The notes: generated by a model from the sequence alone, not told the origin. A stretch of 64,000 nucleotides of DNA from Actinomyces sp. HMSC035G02 (GCA_001838165.1 KV835881.1:20135-84134), one strand, 5' to 3'; counted from the stretch's first letter, positions 35,727 through 45,320 are shown. Numbers and translations are program-made.

Positions 35727-36520
35727 AGCTCACCATCATCGGCGCAACCGGTTCGATGTCTGGCCCGGAGTCGCCGGCATCGTCGTACCTTGTTCAGGCC
35801 CGAGGCCTGGACCCGCGATCGGGGGAAGAACGGACGTTCTCGCTCGTGTGCGACATGGGTCCGGGTTCCTTCGGTGCGCTGTGGGCGCACGTGTGCCCGT
35901 GCGAGCTCGACGCCCTGGCGCTGTCCCATTGCCACGCCGACCACATGGGTGACATTATCTCCCTGCAGGTCTACCGCAAGTGGGGCCCGGGAGCAGCCAT
36001 ATCCGCGCTGCCCCTGTACGGTCCCGCCGAGACAATGCGTCGCGTGCGCCAGATCGAAGACGCTCCGGATGATGAGGCGTACGAGGTCGAATTTGCCTTT
36101 ACCCACATGCAGCTGGGCGAGGCCTACCAGGTCGGTCCCATGACGATCCGCCCCTACCGCGCCTTGCATCCGGTCGAGGCCTTTGGCCTGCGCATTGAGG
36201 GGCCCTCGGAGGAGGATCCCGAGCGCCTGGTGTCCCTGTTCTACACGGGTGACACCGACCTGTGCGACACGATCATCGAGGGGGCGCGCGGTGTCGACGT
36301 GCTCCTCAGCGAGGTCGGCTTCACGAGCGATGAGACCGAGCCCGCCATGCACATGGACGGCGTGCGCGCGGGCGAGGTCGCCACGCGAGCCGGAGTGGGG
36401 CGCATGATCGCGACCCACATCCAGCCGTGGACGCCGCGCGAACGCGTGGCCTCGGAAGTGCGCCAGACGTGGTCGGGTCCCCTCGACTTCGCGACCTCCG
36501 GGATGCAGGTCAGCCTCTGA
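35723..36520 (+). CDS. MBL-fold metallo-hydrolase (Rv1339-like)
   Basis: 265 residues, GTG start inside the murI stop. The metal-binding motif LSHCHADHMGD (about residue 70) is complete; further ligands lie in HPVEAFGLR, YTGDTDLCD and THIQPW. The murI-neighbouring homologue in mycobacteria, Rv1339, has been reported as an atypical cyclic-nucleotide phosphodiesterase. The matching neighbourhood makes cAMP turnover a reasonable candidate role here, but other phosphodiester or thioester substrates are possible. Confidence 0.85.
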   Translation: MKLTIIGATGSMSGPESPASSYLVQARGLDPRSGEERTFSLVCDMGPGSFGALWAHVCPCELDALALSHCHADHMGDIISLQVYRKWGPGAAISALPLYGPAETMRRVRQIEDAPDDEAYEVEFAFTHMQLGEAYQVGPMTIRPYRALHPVEAFGLRIEGPSEEDPERLVSLFYTGDTDLCDTIIEGARGVDVLLSEVGFTSDETEPAMHMDGVRAGEVATRAGVGRMIATHIQPWTPRERVASEVRQTWSGPLDFATSGMQVSL

Positions 36521-36565
36521 GCTATCCCACGCCCCACCGATGGGTGCGGCGCGGCGGTTCTTCAG

Positions 36566-37483
36566 TCAGTCTCTGGACGTCGAGTACGAGGCGTTGTGGC
36601 GCTTCCACTCCGCCAGGTATGTGGCGACGCGCGCAGGGCCCGAGGCCTCGGACCATCCGTGATTCTTGTGCCGCAGCAGGATCTTGCGCGTGCCCAGCGA
36701 GGGAAGAGGCGTGATGCGCATGCCCTCCGTGTGTGCGCCGGCCAGTGCCATGGCCGGCAGGATCGTTGAGCCCGTGCGGGCGCGCACGAGGGCGCGGGCG
36801 GCCTCGTAGGTCGTGTAGAGGTGGGGCGCCCAGCGTGTATTCGGGAATGCCTTCGTAATGCGGCGCATGACGTGGTCGCCGCTGGTGCCCGGATTGACGC
36901 GCAGCCAGGTGAGGTCCGCGAGGTCTTCGATCGACCCGATCGGTGGAGCGGAGTCCGGGGTGACGAGCATCCAGGGTTCGTCGAGGAATGGGACGTCCGT
37001 GTAGCCGCGAGGGGCCAGACCCGGGTCCTCGTCTCGTTCGATGACGAGGATGTCGTACTGGCCGGTGCGCAGCGCGGCCATGCCGGGGGTCTCCTCTGTT
37101 TCCTCGATGCGCAGGTCGACGCCGGGTAGGGCGTCCACGAGGTCGGGGAGCGCGGGGATGAGGGTGGATCGGCAAATCGTCAGGAATGCTCCGATGGTGA
37201 CCGTTCCCGTGACCTGGCCCGTGAGGGGGCGCAGTGCCTTGAGGGCTTCTTCGATGTCGGTGTTGATGCGTTCGCCGGCCTCGGCGACGATCGTGCCGGC
37301 CGGGGTGAGAATCGCGCCAGACGTGGTGCGCTCGACGAGCTTCAGGCCGACTTCCTCCTCAAGTTTCTGGATCTGCTGGGACACTGCCGAGGGCGAGACC
37401 ATGAGGATGTCGGCGGCGGCAACGATGCCGCCTTCACGCGCGACGGACAGAAGGAAAGGTAGGCGGCGGGGGTCGATATCCAC
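36566..37483 (-). CDS. LysR-family transcriptional regulator
   Basis: 305 residues. N-terminal winged helix (about 5-65: LPFLLSVAREGGIVAAADIL, then SPSAVSQQIQKLEEEVGLKL) and a LysR substrate-binding domain (about 90-300). It is divergent, across an 86-bp gap, from a small membrane protein gene that it may regulate. It lies between the murI block and the rdgB-rph pair, which are close together in mycobacteria, so this pair looks like an insertion in an otherwise conserved order. Confidence 0.9.
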   Translation of the reverse strand: MDIDPRRLPFLLSVAREGGIVAAADILMVSPSAVSQQIQKLEEEVGLKLVERTTSGAILTPAGTIVAEAGERINTDIEEALKALRPLTGQVTGTVTIGAFLTICRSTLIPALPDLVDALPGVDLRIEETEETPGMAALRTGQYDILVIERDEDPGLAPRGYTDVPFLDEPWMLVTPDSAPPIGSIEDLADLTWLRVNPGTSGDHVMRRITKAFPNTRWAPHLYTTYEAARALVRARTGSTILPAMALAGAHTEGMRITPLPSLGTRKILLRHKNHGWSEASGPARVATYLAEWKRHNASYSTSRD

Positions 37484-37569
37484 GCGAACTCCTTCGTTAA
37501 GTGAAACTGTAAGATAACTATAGAACCATTCAATTGTGCTTGACTAGCGGAAGGTGCATCATATGAGTC

Positions 37570-37902
37570 ATGACGATCTCATCTCTCGCAATTCCGGTCC
37601 TCGGTTGGTTGGGCGCTGGCTCCTCCATCGCCGCCTACTACCTGGTCTCTTCCAAGCGCTTCGCTCCCGACTCCCTGCGCTACCACTCGCTCAATGTCTC
37701 CAGCTGCATCCTGCTGGCCCTCGCATGTGCGTCCACCGGCGCCTGGCCGTCCTTCCTGACGAACGCCATCTTCATCGGCGTCGGCTGCACCATGATCTGG
37801 CGCGTGCGCGACCGCCTTGCGCGCCGCATCATGCAAGTTGTTCGCTTCTTCGATGTGCGTCGTTTCCTGTCGCGTCGTGCGCGACTGGCGCGAGCTCGCT
37901 GA
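37570..37902 (+). CDS. Small membrane protein of the CBU_0592 type
   Basis: 110 residues with three predicted membrane segments (ISSLAIPVLGWLGAGSSIAA; YHSLNVSSCILLALACAS; AWPSFLTNAIFIGVGCTMIW) and an arginine-rich cytoplasmic tail. The GW.GA...Y, LN and G.WPS..LN pattern matches the CBU_0592 family, of unknown function. It has its own terminator and is divergent from the LysR regulator, its likely controller. Confidence 0.75.
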   Translation: MTISSLAIPVLGWLGAGSSIAAYYLVSSKRFAPDSLRYHSLNVSSCILLALACASTGAWPSFLTNAIFIGVGCTMIWRVRDRLARRIMQVVRFFDVRRFLSRRARLARAR

Positions 37903-37920
37903 CTCTTCGTTGAATTGGGG

Positions 37921-37953
37921 GTGAGGGGGCAGGCCGTGGGCCTGCCCCCTCAC
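37921..37953 (+). terminator. Terminator after the CBU_0592-type gene
   Basis: A perfect 15-bp stem GTGAGGGGGCAGGCC/GGCCTGCCCCCTCAC with loop GTG, 18 bp after the stop. The next 200 bp are AT-richer and read as promoter DNA for the small ORF that follows. Confidence 0.75.
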
Positions 37954-38151
37954 TGTATCCACCGATGGATTAATTAAGACAAGTAACCTTCTTTGGTCAA
38001 GGATTTTTCAAGCTGTACCAAGGAAAAGTCCGTAAGATGCGCTTCATAGAAACATAAGAAAACATCGATGGAAAAAACGGACATTGAGGCGCACTATGTC
38101 AGTACGACGCGGTGACAGATCCATCGCACGGTACTCAAAGAGGAGCACACA

Positions 38152-38274
38152 ATGTCTCGTTTCGTCGCATCACTCCTTCATCGCCTCGCCCATCACCGCA
38201 GGGTGCGCCAACAGCGCAACCCCCTGCAGTTCTCGATGGACCGCCCCATCTTCGGCAACCTCGTCGCCCGTTGA
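38152..38274 (+). CDS. Small basic protein, 40 residues, uncharacterised
   Basis: ATG 38152 is preceded by AAAGAGGAG at ideal spacing. The product begins MSRFVASLLHRLAHHRRVRQ and ends DRPIFGNLVAR: about a quarter Arg/His, with an amphipathic N-terminal helix. A ~200-bp AT-richer upstream region and a strong hairpin 21 bp after the stop give it a complete monocistronic unit. I recognise no family. It could be a ribosome- or membrane-associated small protein, or a chance ORF, although the ribosome site and terminator argue against chance. Confidence 0.55.
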   Translation: MSRFVASLLHRLAHHRRVRQQRNPLQFSMDRPIFGNLVAR

Positions 38275-38294
38275 TGGCGCGCCTGCGGGCGCAA

Positions 38295-38337
38295 CACACA
38301 AGTGCCGGACACCCTCGGGTGCCCGGCACATTTGTGT
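38295..38337. terminator. Bidirectional terminator hairpin
   Basis: A long interrupted stem: ACACAA, TGCCGG and CACCC on the left pair with GGGTG, CCGGCA and TTTGTGT on the right. It lies between the convergent small ORF and rdgB and can serve both strands. Confidence 0.7.
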
Positions 38338-38349
38338 CTGCGCTGCCTC

Positions 38350-38964
38350 TCAGCCGCGCAGGTACTCCACGATGTGGGGCATGAGGGCGCGGAAGGCAAT
38401 GCCGCGGTGGCTGATCGCGTTCTTCTGCTCCGCGCTCATCTGAGCGGTTGTGACCTCGAAGCCTTCGGGGACGAAAATCGGGTCGTAGCCGAACCCGCCC
38501 TCGCCGCGCGGGGAGCGCGTCAAGGTGCCGCGCACCTCGCCACGCTCGACGAACTCGCGGCCGTCGGGGGTCACAAGAACTGCAGCCGACACGAAGGCCG
38601 CTCCGCGGTGGCGGTCGGGAACGTCGGAGAGCTGATCGATGAGCAGACGCAGATTCGCCGCGTCATCCCCGTGGGAGCCCGCCCAGCGAGCGGAGAAGAT
38701 GCCGGGCGCACCGCCCAACACGTCCACCGCGATACCGGAGTCGTCGGCGATGGCAGCTAGGCCCGTGGCGCGAGTCAGCGCGCGGGCCTTGATCAGGGAG
38801 TTCTCCTCGAAGGTCACGCCGTCCTCGACCGGAGAGGCCACGTCGAAATCACTCATACGCGCCACGCAGCCGGCCTCGAAGCCCTCCCATGCGGGGGCCA
38901 GGATGGCCTCGAGCTCGCTGACCTTGTGCGCGTTGGAGGTCGCGAAGACCAGGCGCGCGCTCAC
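38350..38964 (-). CDS. rdgB: Non-canonical purine NTP pyrophosphatase (RdgB/HAM1)
   Basis: 204 residues. It hydrolyses ITP, dITP and XTP to monophosphates and so keeps deaminated purines out of nucleic acids. Markers are [37 protein letters not shown] and [11 protein letters not shown]. Its start overlaps the rph stop by 4 bp; the rph-rdgB pairing is widespread in bacteria. Confidence 0.95.
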   Translation of the reverse strand: MSARLVFATSNAHKVSELEAILAPAWEGFEAGCVARMSDFDVASPVEDGVTFEENSLIKARALTRATGLAAIADDSGIAVDVLGGAPGIFSARWAGSHGDDAANLRLLIDQLSDVPDRHRGAAFVSAAVLVTPDGREFVERGEVRGTLTRSPRGEGGFGYDPIFVPEGFEVTTAQMSAEQKNAISHRGIAFRALMPHIVEYLRG

Positions 38965-39728
38965 GGACGCACCTCGATGCGCTCCATGAGGGGAGCCTCA
39001 AGCGCGAGCTTCTGCGCTTCCGCGAGCTGGGCGTTACCCAGGGTTGCCAGGTCCAGCAGCTCGTTGAGTTCATCGCGGCTGAATGGGGCATGCTCGGCGG
39101 TACCCTGCACCTCGATGAAGCGGCCATCGCCCGTCTGCACGACGTTCATGTCGGTTTCGGCGCGCACGTCCTCCACGTAGGGCAGGTCCAGCATGGGCGT
39201 GCCATCGATAACGCCCACGGAGATAGCGGAGATCGAGTCGGTGAGGACCTTGGCGGAGGGCTTGAGGATGCCCTGCTCCTTCGCCCAGGTCACCGCGTCG
39301 GCTAGGGCCACGTAAGCGCCCGTGATCGCCGCGGTGCGCGTGCCGCCGTCGGCGCGCAGGACGTCGCAGTCCAGGACGATGGTGTTCTCGCCGAGCGCGG
39401 ACACGTCGACGATGCCGCGCAGGGAGCGGCCAATGAGGCGCGAGATCTCCTGAGTGCGGCCGCCGACCTTGCCCTTGACGGACTCGCGGGAGGAACGCTG
39501 CTCGGTGGCGCGCGGGAGCATCGAGTACTCGCCGGTCACCCAGCCCTCGCCGGAATCGCGCTTCCAACGCGGCACGCCCTCAGTGAAAGAGGCGACACAC
39601 AGGACGCGAGTGTTACCAAACTCGATGAGGACGGAGCCCTCACCGGTACCCGACCAACCGCGGGTAATGGAGATGGGACGGAGCTGGGACGGGGTGCGCC
39701 CATCGGCGCGCAGGGGAGTATTTGTCAT
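38961..39728 (-). CDS. rph: Ribonuclease PH
   Basis: 255 residues. A phosphorolytic 3'-to-5' exoribonuclease that trims tRNA 3' ends. Signatures are [60 protein letters not shown] and [19 protein letters not shown]. First gene of the rph-rdgB operon, divergent from nudC across 36 bp. Confidence 0.96.
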   Translation of the reverse strand: MTNTPLRADGRTPSQLRPISITRGWSGTGEGSVLIEFGNTRVLCVASFTEGVPRWKRDSGEGWVTGEYSMLPRATEQRSSRESVKGKVGGRTQEISRLIGRSLRGIVDVSALGENTIVLDCDVLRADGGTRTAAITGAYVALADAVTWAKEQGILKPSAKVLTDSISAISVGVIDGTPMLDLPYVEDVRAETDMNVVQTGDGRFIEVQGTAEHAPFSRDELNELLDLATLGNAQLAEAQKLALEAPLMERIEVRP

Positions 39729-39764
39729 AGTGCCTAGGGTAGCCCACCGCGTTACCGTGGAGTT

Positions 39765-40700
39765 ATGAGTCTTGATCTACCTCTCGTCCGCGGTCACGTC
39801 GACCCGGCCGTCGCGCTGCGCGAATCCGTGGCTCCGTCGGCTCTGGTGCGCGGGGGTGAGGCCGACATTATTGTCGTCGACCCGTCCGGTTTCGTTCTCC
39901 TCGACGAGGCCAAGGCGTCGTCCTCGGGTGCCCCGGTCCTGCGCCGGATGGTCGGGGACGAGGCCACGCGCGCGCTCGAGGGGGCCACGGCCTCGTTCAT
40001 TGGGGTCGCTCGCGGACGATCCGTCATCGCGATCGAGACGAGCCGGGACGAGGCGTGGGGCCGCTGGGAGCACCTGCGCGCGGTCGGGTGGCAGCTCGAC
40101 GGCGACGACGCAGCCCTGGCGCTGACCGCGCTCGCGCTCGCGGGTTGGCACGCCAACTACCGCTTCTGCCCGCGCTGCGGGGCGCCGGTGCAGCTGGCGA
40201 GCGGCGGGTGGGCCGCGCGATGCGAGACGTGCGACCGGCTTGAATATCCGCGCCAGGACCCGGCCATCATCGTCCTCGTCCAGGATCACGACGGGCGTGT
40301 CCTCCTGGCGCACAACGCGCTCTGGCGGCCCGGCTTCGTGTCGATCATCGCCGGCTACGTCGAGGCCGGGGAGTCCCCGGACGTCTCGGTTGCCCGCGAG
40401 GTCGCCGAGGAGGTCGGTGTCGAGATCGAGACGCCCACCTACGTCGCGACGCAGCCGTGGCCCTTCGGACGCTCGCAGATGATGGGCTACAGGGCTCGCA
40501 CCGCCTCGCCGCGCCCGACCCCGCAGGCTGACGGCGTAGAGATCGAGTGGGCGCGCTTCTACAGCCGCGACGAGCTGACGCGCGCGCTTGAATCTGGGGA
40601 GATCAGCGCCCCCGGTCGCTCCTCGATCGCCTACGCGCTGCTTCGGGAATGGTATGGGTCCGACCTGCCGAGCGTCCCGGAGGGCACGGGACGCAACTGA
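39765..40700 (+). CDS. nudC: NAD(+)/NADH diphosphatase
   Basis: 311 residues. Zinc ribbon FCPRCG...ARCETC (about 130-155), then the Nudix box [20 protein letters not shown] with EEVGV, and the NudC-specific array TQPWPFGRS (usually SQPWPFPxS). NudC cleaves NADH and removes NAD caps from RNA. The N-terminal ~120 residues are the divergent NudC domain. The start ATG lies close to a divergent promoter shared with rph. Confidence 0.92.
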   Translation: MSLDLPLVRGHVDPAVALRESVAPSALVRGGEADIIVVDPSGFVLLDEAKASSSGAPVLRRMVGDEATRALEGATASFIGVARGRSVIAIETSRDEAWGRWEHLRAVGWQLDGDDAALALTALALAGWHANYRFCPRCGAPVQLASGGWAARCETCDRLEYPRQDPAIIVLVQDHDGRVLLAHNALWRPGFVSIIAGYVEAGESPDVSVAREVAEEVGVEIETPTYVATQPWPFGRSQMMGYRARTASPRPTPQADGVEIEWARFYSRDELTRALESGEISAPGRSSIAYALLREWYGSDLPSVPEGTGRN

Positions 40701-40726
40701 GGGCGGGCGATGGAACAATGGGGACC

Positions 40727-42742
40727 ATGAACCCCGAGGAACTGCTGGACGCCCTGGACCCCGATCAGCGCGCCGTCGCCACGCAGGTGGCTGGCCCGCT
40801 CGCCGTCCTAGCGGGCGCGGGCACCGGCAAGACCCGAGCGATCACGTACCGCATCGCGTACGGGGCGGCCGTCGGTGCCTTCGACCCGTCCAACGTGCTT
40901 GCCGTGACCTTCACGCAGCGCGCGGCCTTCGAAATGCGCCACCGCCTGGCCCAGCTGGGTGTTCCCAAGGCTCAGGCGCGCACCTTCCACTCTGCGGCGC
41001 TGCGCCAGCTGCGCCATTTTTGGCCCACTGTCGTGGGCGGTCCGCTGCCCGACGTTATCCCGCACAAGGCCTCCCTCGTCGCTGCTTCCGCTGCGCGCCT
41101 GGGGATCACGATCGACCGAACGAATGTGCGCGATATTGCGGCAGAGGTCGAATGGGCGAAGGTGTCGATGATCGACGCCGCGCACTACGCCTCGCGCGTG
41201 GCTCGTCTGCGCCGCGACGTGCCCGCCGGGCTGGACGCGGGCGACATGGCTCGCCTCCTGGACGTGTATGAGGACGCGAAGAACGAGCGCGGCGTCATCG
41301 ACTTTGAGGACATCCTCATCTACCTGTGCGGCATGCTGCAGGAGCGCGCAGACGTCGCTTCCATCGTGCGCAAGCAGTATCGCTCATTCGTGGTCGATGA
41401 GTTTCAGGACGTCAACCTCCTCCAGGCGCGTCTGCTCGACCTGTGGCTGGGTGGGCGACACGACGTGTGCGTCGTCGGCGACGTCGCGCAGACCATTTAC
41501 TCCTTCACGGGTGCCTCCCCGGACTACTTGACCGGTTTCGGGCGCAAGCATCCGGGGGCGCGCATCGTTGAGCTGACCCGCGACTACCGGTCGACCCCGC
41601 AGATCGTGAGTCTGGCGAATGACGTCCTGGCGCGCTCGAGTCAGCGTGAGGGAACGGTGCGGCTGTCCAGTCAGCGCGACGGCGGCGCCCAGGTCACCTA
41701 CCGCACCTACGACGACGATCGAGCCGAAGCTGAGGGCGTCGCAGCCTCGATCGCGGACCTTATCGCGGGTGGCATGGCGCCCCATTCGATCGCTGTCCTC
41801 ATGCGTACGAACGGTCAGTCCCAGGCCTTCGAAGAGGCCCTGGGAGCGCGCGGTATTCCCGTGGCTGTCGCCGGGGGAAAGCCCTTCTTCGCTCGCGACG
41901 ACGTGCGTACCGCGATTTCGCGTCTGCGGGCTGCGGCTGCGGCCGCCACCGACGACGGGAGCGTGGGCGAGATTGTGCGCGACGTCCTCTCGGGCGTCGG
42001 TTGGGCTCCCGAGGCTCCCTCCGGCCAGGCGGGTTCCGAACGCTGGTCGAACATGAATGCGATCGTCGGCTGGGCGGATGACAGCAAGGCGGAAACGCTC
42101 GCCGCCTTCGTCGCCGAACTCGACGAACGCGTCGCCTACCAGGTCGAACCGGACAAGGCCGGCGTCGAGCTGGCCACCATTCACGCCGCCAAGGGCCTCG
42201 AATGGGACGCCGTCTTTCTCGTCGGCGTCGCCGAAGGACTCCTGCCGATCTCGTACGCTAAGACCGCGGCCGCGCGCGAGGAGGAACGTCGCCTGCTGTA
42301 TGTGGCCGTCACCCGTGCCCGCGACCTGCTGACCCTGTCGTGGGCGCGCTCGCGGGGCGCGGACGGGCGCGGAAAGCGCAAGCGCAGTCGCCTGCTCGAC
42401 GGTATCTGGCCCGAAGAAGTGGGCGTGGGCGCGCCGAAGAAGAGGGCGCGTGCTTCCACCCGTGCCCTTAACCAGGCTTTCGAGGAGGAGGCGTCGCCCC
42501 AGGCGATCGAACTCTTCGGGCGTCTCAAGGCGTGGCGTCTTGCGGTCTCACGCCAGGCGGGTGTGCCGCCTTTCGCCGTGTTCACCGATCAGACCTTGCG
42601 CGATATCGCTCAGGCCATGCCGAAGAATACGACGCAGCTGCGGGTGATTCGTGGCATTGGCGACGTGAAGGTGCAGCGCTTCGCCGCCCCCGTCCTCGCG
42701 CTCGTGCGCGGCGAAGAGGTCATCGTCGACGAAGGGGCCTGA
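40727..42742 (+). CDS. uvrD2: UvrD/Rep-family DNA helicase with HRDC domain (UvrD2-like)
   Basis: 671 residues from ATG 40727; ATG 40718 is also in frame. UvrD core: motif I GAGTGKTRAITYR, TFTQRAAFEMRHR, motif II VDEFQDVN, VGDVAQTIYSFTGA, and motif VI LLYVAVTRARDLL. The C-terminal ~70 residues form an HRDC domain (AIELFGRLKAWRLAVSRQAG ... RVIRGIGDVKVQRF), the hallmark of UvrD2, a helicase with roles in DNA repair that is essential in M. tuberculosis. The linker lacks the four-cysteine motif I would expect of UvrD2. It begins a block (uvrD2 to UPF0182) that matches Rv3198c-Rv3193c in order. Confidence 0.9.
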   Translation: MNPEELLDALDPDQRAVATQVAGPLAVLAGAGTGKTRAITYRIAYGAAVGAFDPSNVLAVTFTQRAAFEMRHRLAQLGVPKAQARTFHSAALRQLRHFWPTVVGGPLPDVIPHKASLVAASAARLGITIDRTNVRDIAAEVEWAKVSMIDAAHYASRVARLRRDVPAGLDAGDMARLLDVYEDAKNERGVIDFEDILIYLCGMLQERADVASIVRKQYRSFVVDEFQDVNLLQARLLDLWLGGRHDVCVVGDVAQTIYSFTGASPDYLTGFGRKHPGARIVELTRDYRSTPQIVSLANDVLARSSQREGTVRLSSQRDGGAQVTYRTYDDDRAEAEGVAASIADLIAGGMAPHSIAVLMRTNGQSQAFEEALGARGIPVAVAGGKPFFARDDVRTAISRLRAAAAAATDDGSVGEIVRDVLSGVGWAPEAPSGQAGSERWSNMNAIVGWADDSKAETLAAFVAELDERVAYQVEPDKAGVELATIHAAKGLEWDAVFLVGVAEGLLPISYAKTAAAREEERRLLYVAVTRARDLLTLSWARSRGADGRGKRKRSRLLDGIWPEEVGVGAPKKRARASTRALNQAFEEEASPQAIELFGRLKAWRLAVSRQAGVPPFAVFTDQTLRDIAQAMPKNTTQLRVIRGIGDVKVQRFAAPVLALVRGEEVIVDEGA

Positions 42743-42743
42743 G

Positions 42744-43622
42744 CTAGCAGGCCACGCCGTCGATGCCGCAGACGCATTCGTGGGCACCGATCGCGCGTTC
42801 GACGGTGATGGTGCCGTCCTCGTCGACCGTGGCGATCTCGGCGCACAGGGATGGCGTGAGTGCCCCTGAGGCGAAGTCGCGCAGCAGGCGCGCGATCCGC
42901 AGGGCGGCCGCGAAGTGTGCCAGCTGGGGGAGTGTCCCGAGCGGCCACTGGGCGAGTTCTCGCAGGTGGGTGAGGTGGTAGGGGTCCTGCTCGGCGCGCG
43001 CGTGCTCGATGCAGTGGAAGCATGGCGTGGAGCCGGGAATCACGAACGGCCCGATCTCGTAGGAGTGCTCCCCGCGCGTGATGAGCAGGTGAGGCGTGTC
43101 TGCGGCCATCAGCTCGAAAGGGATGCCGGGGTCGAACGCCCGCTCTGCTGACACGAGGGCGATGTCCGGCGCATCCTGGGCGTGCAGGTCGGGCAGCGGG
43201 ATCAGTGAGGCGAGTTCTCGGCGCACCGCGCGCGAGCGTGGCGTGCCCGTGTACACGCCGCCGAACACGTGATCCCAGTCGCCGTCCACCAGGCTGGGCG
43301 CGTCGATGCGGAGCCTCAGCGCGAGGGTGTCGACCAGCGAACGGAGGGCGAGGAGGGTGGCGGGTACCGCGCCGAGAACGTCCACAGAGAGAAGTGGGCG
43401 GCGGTCGGGATGATCCACGAGGTCCGCCTCGGCCAGCGCAGCGAGGAGGTCGGGTGAGGCCTCGGGAGCGTCGGACGCGTGAACGGGGCGGGCCTGGCTG
43501 GCGAGCCAGAGCTGGTCGCTGGCGTGCAGGTCGTCGAGGCGCACGTGTCGGGCGCGATCGCCACCAATTTGGACGCTGCCCGGCCCGCGCCACAGGATCG
43601 CCGTATGATGCATCAGGTTCAT
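42744..43622 (-). CDS. ThiF/TOMM cyclodehydratase-like protein (Rv3196-like)
   Basis: 292 residues. The start is ATG 43622 with AAGGAG six bases upstream; an in-frame ATG five codons earlier overlaps that site. The sequence fits the ThiF-like TOMM partner family: IPGSTPCFHCIEHARAEQDP near residue 205 is the zinc-cysteine signature, with a second cysteine pair in HECVCGIDG at the C-terminus. In TOMM systems such proteins bind precursor leader peptides for YcaO enzymes, but no YcaO or precursor gene is present. Actinobacteria keep a homologue in this exact position next to uvrD2, so the role may be unrelated to bacteriocins. Convergent with uvrD2, with 1 bp between the stops. Confidence 0.7.
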   Translation of the reverse strand: MNLMHHTAILWRGPGSVQIGGDRARHVRLDDLHASDQLWLASQARPVHASDAPEASPDLLAALAEADLVDHPDRRPLLSVDVLGAVPATLLALRSLVDTLALRLRIDAPSLVDGDWDHVFGGVYTGTPRSRAVRRELASLIPLPDLHAQDAPDIALVSAERAFDPGIPFELMAADTPHLLITRGEHSYEIGPFVIPGSTPCFHCIEHARAEQDPYHLTHLRELAQWPLGTLPQLAHFAAALRIARLLRDFASGALTPSLCAEIATVDEDGTITVERAIGAHECVCGIDGVAC

Positions 43623-43732
43623 GATGGTCTCCTTCATTTTGTGACTGTTAGAGACATCATGAACCGAGATGGGTCACCGTTGTGGCATTTTGAAAAATCT
43701 GTGGATAACTTGTCAGATCGCTTCGCTATGTG

Positions 43733-45199
43733 TTAGTTCGTCTTGTCCTGGGGGTTAGACGCTTCGGGATCCTCAGGCTCGTCATCCGAGCCGGCCGAGG
43801 CCTCGTCCCCGGGCTCCAGTCCATCCGCCCAGCCGAGCGTTCCATCTAGGAGTGAGTTCAGTGCGGCGTCGATATCTGCGTCCTCTTCGGCGGCCGCCCG
43901 GCGCAGGGTGAGGAAGGTGTCCGGCGTTGCCAGCTCCGTCTCGGAGGGAACCATGTCCGGGTGCGACCAGAGCGCCTCGCGCGCATCGCGCCCGCCGTCG
44001 GCCTCCACCAGCGCAAAGATTGATGCGGCGCCGCGTGCCTGACGCGGGCGCATCTTGAGGCCCATGAGGGTCCCGAGGATGTCCTCCGCGGGGCCGCCCG
44101 ACGCCCGGCGGCGACGCATCATCTCGCGCAGCGCGTCCGCGTGGGGCAGGTAGGGCAGGGTGGCGCGGGCCGTGACGACCTCGACCCAGCCCTCGATGAG
44201 GGCCAACATGGTCTCCAGGCGCGTGAGCGCGCGGCGCTGATCGGGCGTCGTCGACAGCGCAAACACGCCGCCGCTGAGCGCCGACTCCACCGAGTGCGGA
44301 TCCGAGGGATCCACCGAGCGTGCCGCCTCGGAAATAGCCTCCGTGTCGATCGCGATCTGGGACGCGTAGCGCTCGACCGCGCGCACCAGGTCACCCTCCA
44401 ACCACGGGACCGAGGCGAAGAGTCGGCGATGCGCAGCCTCGCGCACGGCGAGGAACTGGCGGACCTCGTCGAAGGGAACGTCGAGCCCCTCGGAGAACTG
44501 CGCGACGTTGTGCGGCAACAGGGCGGCGTGCGACGTGCCCGACAGGGGGATGCCCGTGTCGAAGGTGCCGAACGACTCGCCGGCCAGGGCCGCCAACGCG
44601 CGTGCGATCTGCGCGGAGAACATCATCGCCGACAGCCGCGGCATCATCTCCTGCGTTTTGCCGAGCATCGCAGCCATGCCCTCCGGCAGGGAGGCGGCGT
44701 CCCCCAGGCCCTCGGGTCCGAACTGCTCCGACAGGGCTGCGGACAGGGCTCGCGACACGTTGAGTGCCACGGGCTCGCAGATGCGCTTCCACGTCGGAAT
44801 CGTGTACTCGACCCACGCGACCTTGCTCCACACGTCGCGGGTGACCGGGCCGGATGCAAAATCGGTCACCGCATCGAGCCACAGGTCCGCGACCGTCATC
44901 GCCTGACGCGCGGCCTCGGCCTCCGAGGCCGTGGGGGAGGGGTCGCCGCTCGCGTACGCCGCCTGCTTTGCGCTGTCCTCCACCATGCGCCAGTTGACGG
45001 GGCCTGCCGTTGTGTTCATGAGGAACTGGAACTGGCCCATCGCCGCGCGCATACGCGCGGGATCGGAAAACTCCGGGGGAAGATTCGCGGGATCGAAACC
45101 CTGAGCCTGCAGGGCGCGCGCGGCCTCAGCTGCCGCCTCCTCGCCCAGGATCGAGCGTAGGAAGTCCTCAAACGGGGTGCCGGAGTCAAACTCGTTCAT
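43733..45199 (-). CDS. Putative zinc-dependent metalloprotease of the DUF2342 (Rv3195) type
   Basis: 488 residues. An acidic N-terminus with GFDPANLP and NWRMVEDSAKQAAY, then the conserved core MPRLSAMMFSAQIARALAAL, VAQFSEGLDVPFDEVRQFLA and VREAAHRRLFASVPWLEGDL. The EAAH..LF stretch is the family's presumed metal site but is not a classical HExxH, so protease activity is unproven. An Asp/Glu-rich disordered tail ends the protein. Divergent from the PDZ-Lon gene, as in mycobacteria. Confidence 0.82.
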   Translation of the reverse strand: MNEFDSGTPFEDFLRSILGEEAAAEAARALQAQGFDPANLPPEFSDPARMRAAMGQFQFLMNTTAGPVNWRMVEDSAKQAAYASGDPSPTASEAEAARQAMTVADLWLDAVTDFASGPVTRDVWSKVAWVEYTIPTWKRICEPVALNVSRALSAALSEQFGPEGLGDAASLPEGMAAMLGKTQEMMPRLSAMMFSAQIARALAALAGESFGTFDTGIPLSGTSHAALLPHNVAQFSEGLDVPFDEVRQFLAVREAAHRRLFASVPWLEGDLVRAVERYASQIAIDTEAISEAARSVDPSDPHSVESALSGGVFALSTTPDQRRALTRLETMLALIEGWVEVVTARATLPYLPHADALREMMRRRRASGGPAEDILGTLMGLKMRPRQARGAASIFALVEADGGRDAREALWSHPDMVPSETELATPDTFLTLRRAAAEEDADIDAALNSLLDGTLGWADGLEPGDEASAGSDDEPEDPEASNPQDKTN

Positions 45200-45320
45200 G
45201 ACAACAGACTAGCCGCCCGTTGTTCGCGGGGGCTGACAATCGTCTGCAAAAACGCTGAGAGCTGAAGGGGTGGCGCGCGGCGCGCGTGCGCAGGGGGAGC
45301 GGGTGGGACACAATGACACG

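Noticed and set aside
38084..38443. 119-aa plus-strand ORF overlapping the small ORF and rdgB
   Set aside because: Ser/Arg/Thr-rich low-quality frame crossing the terminator and the antisense of rdgB; the 40-aa ORF in another frame has the ribosome site.
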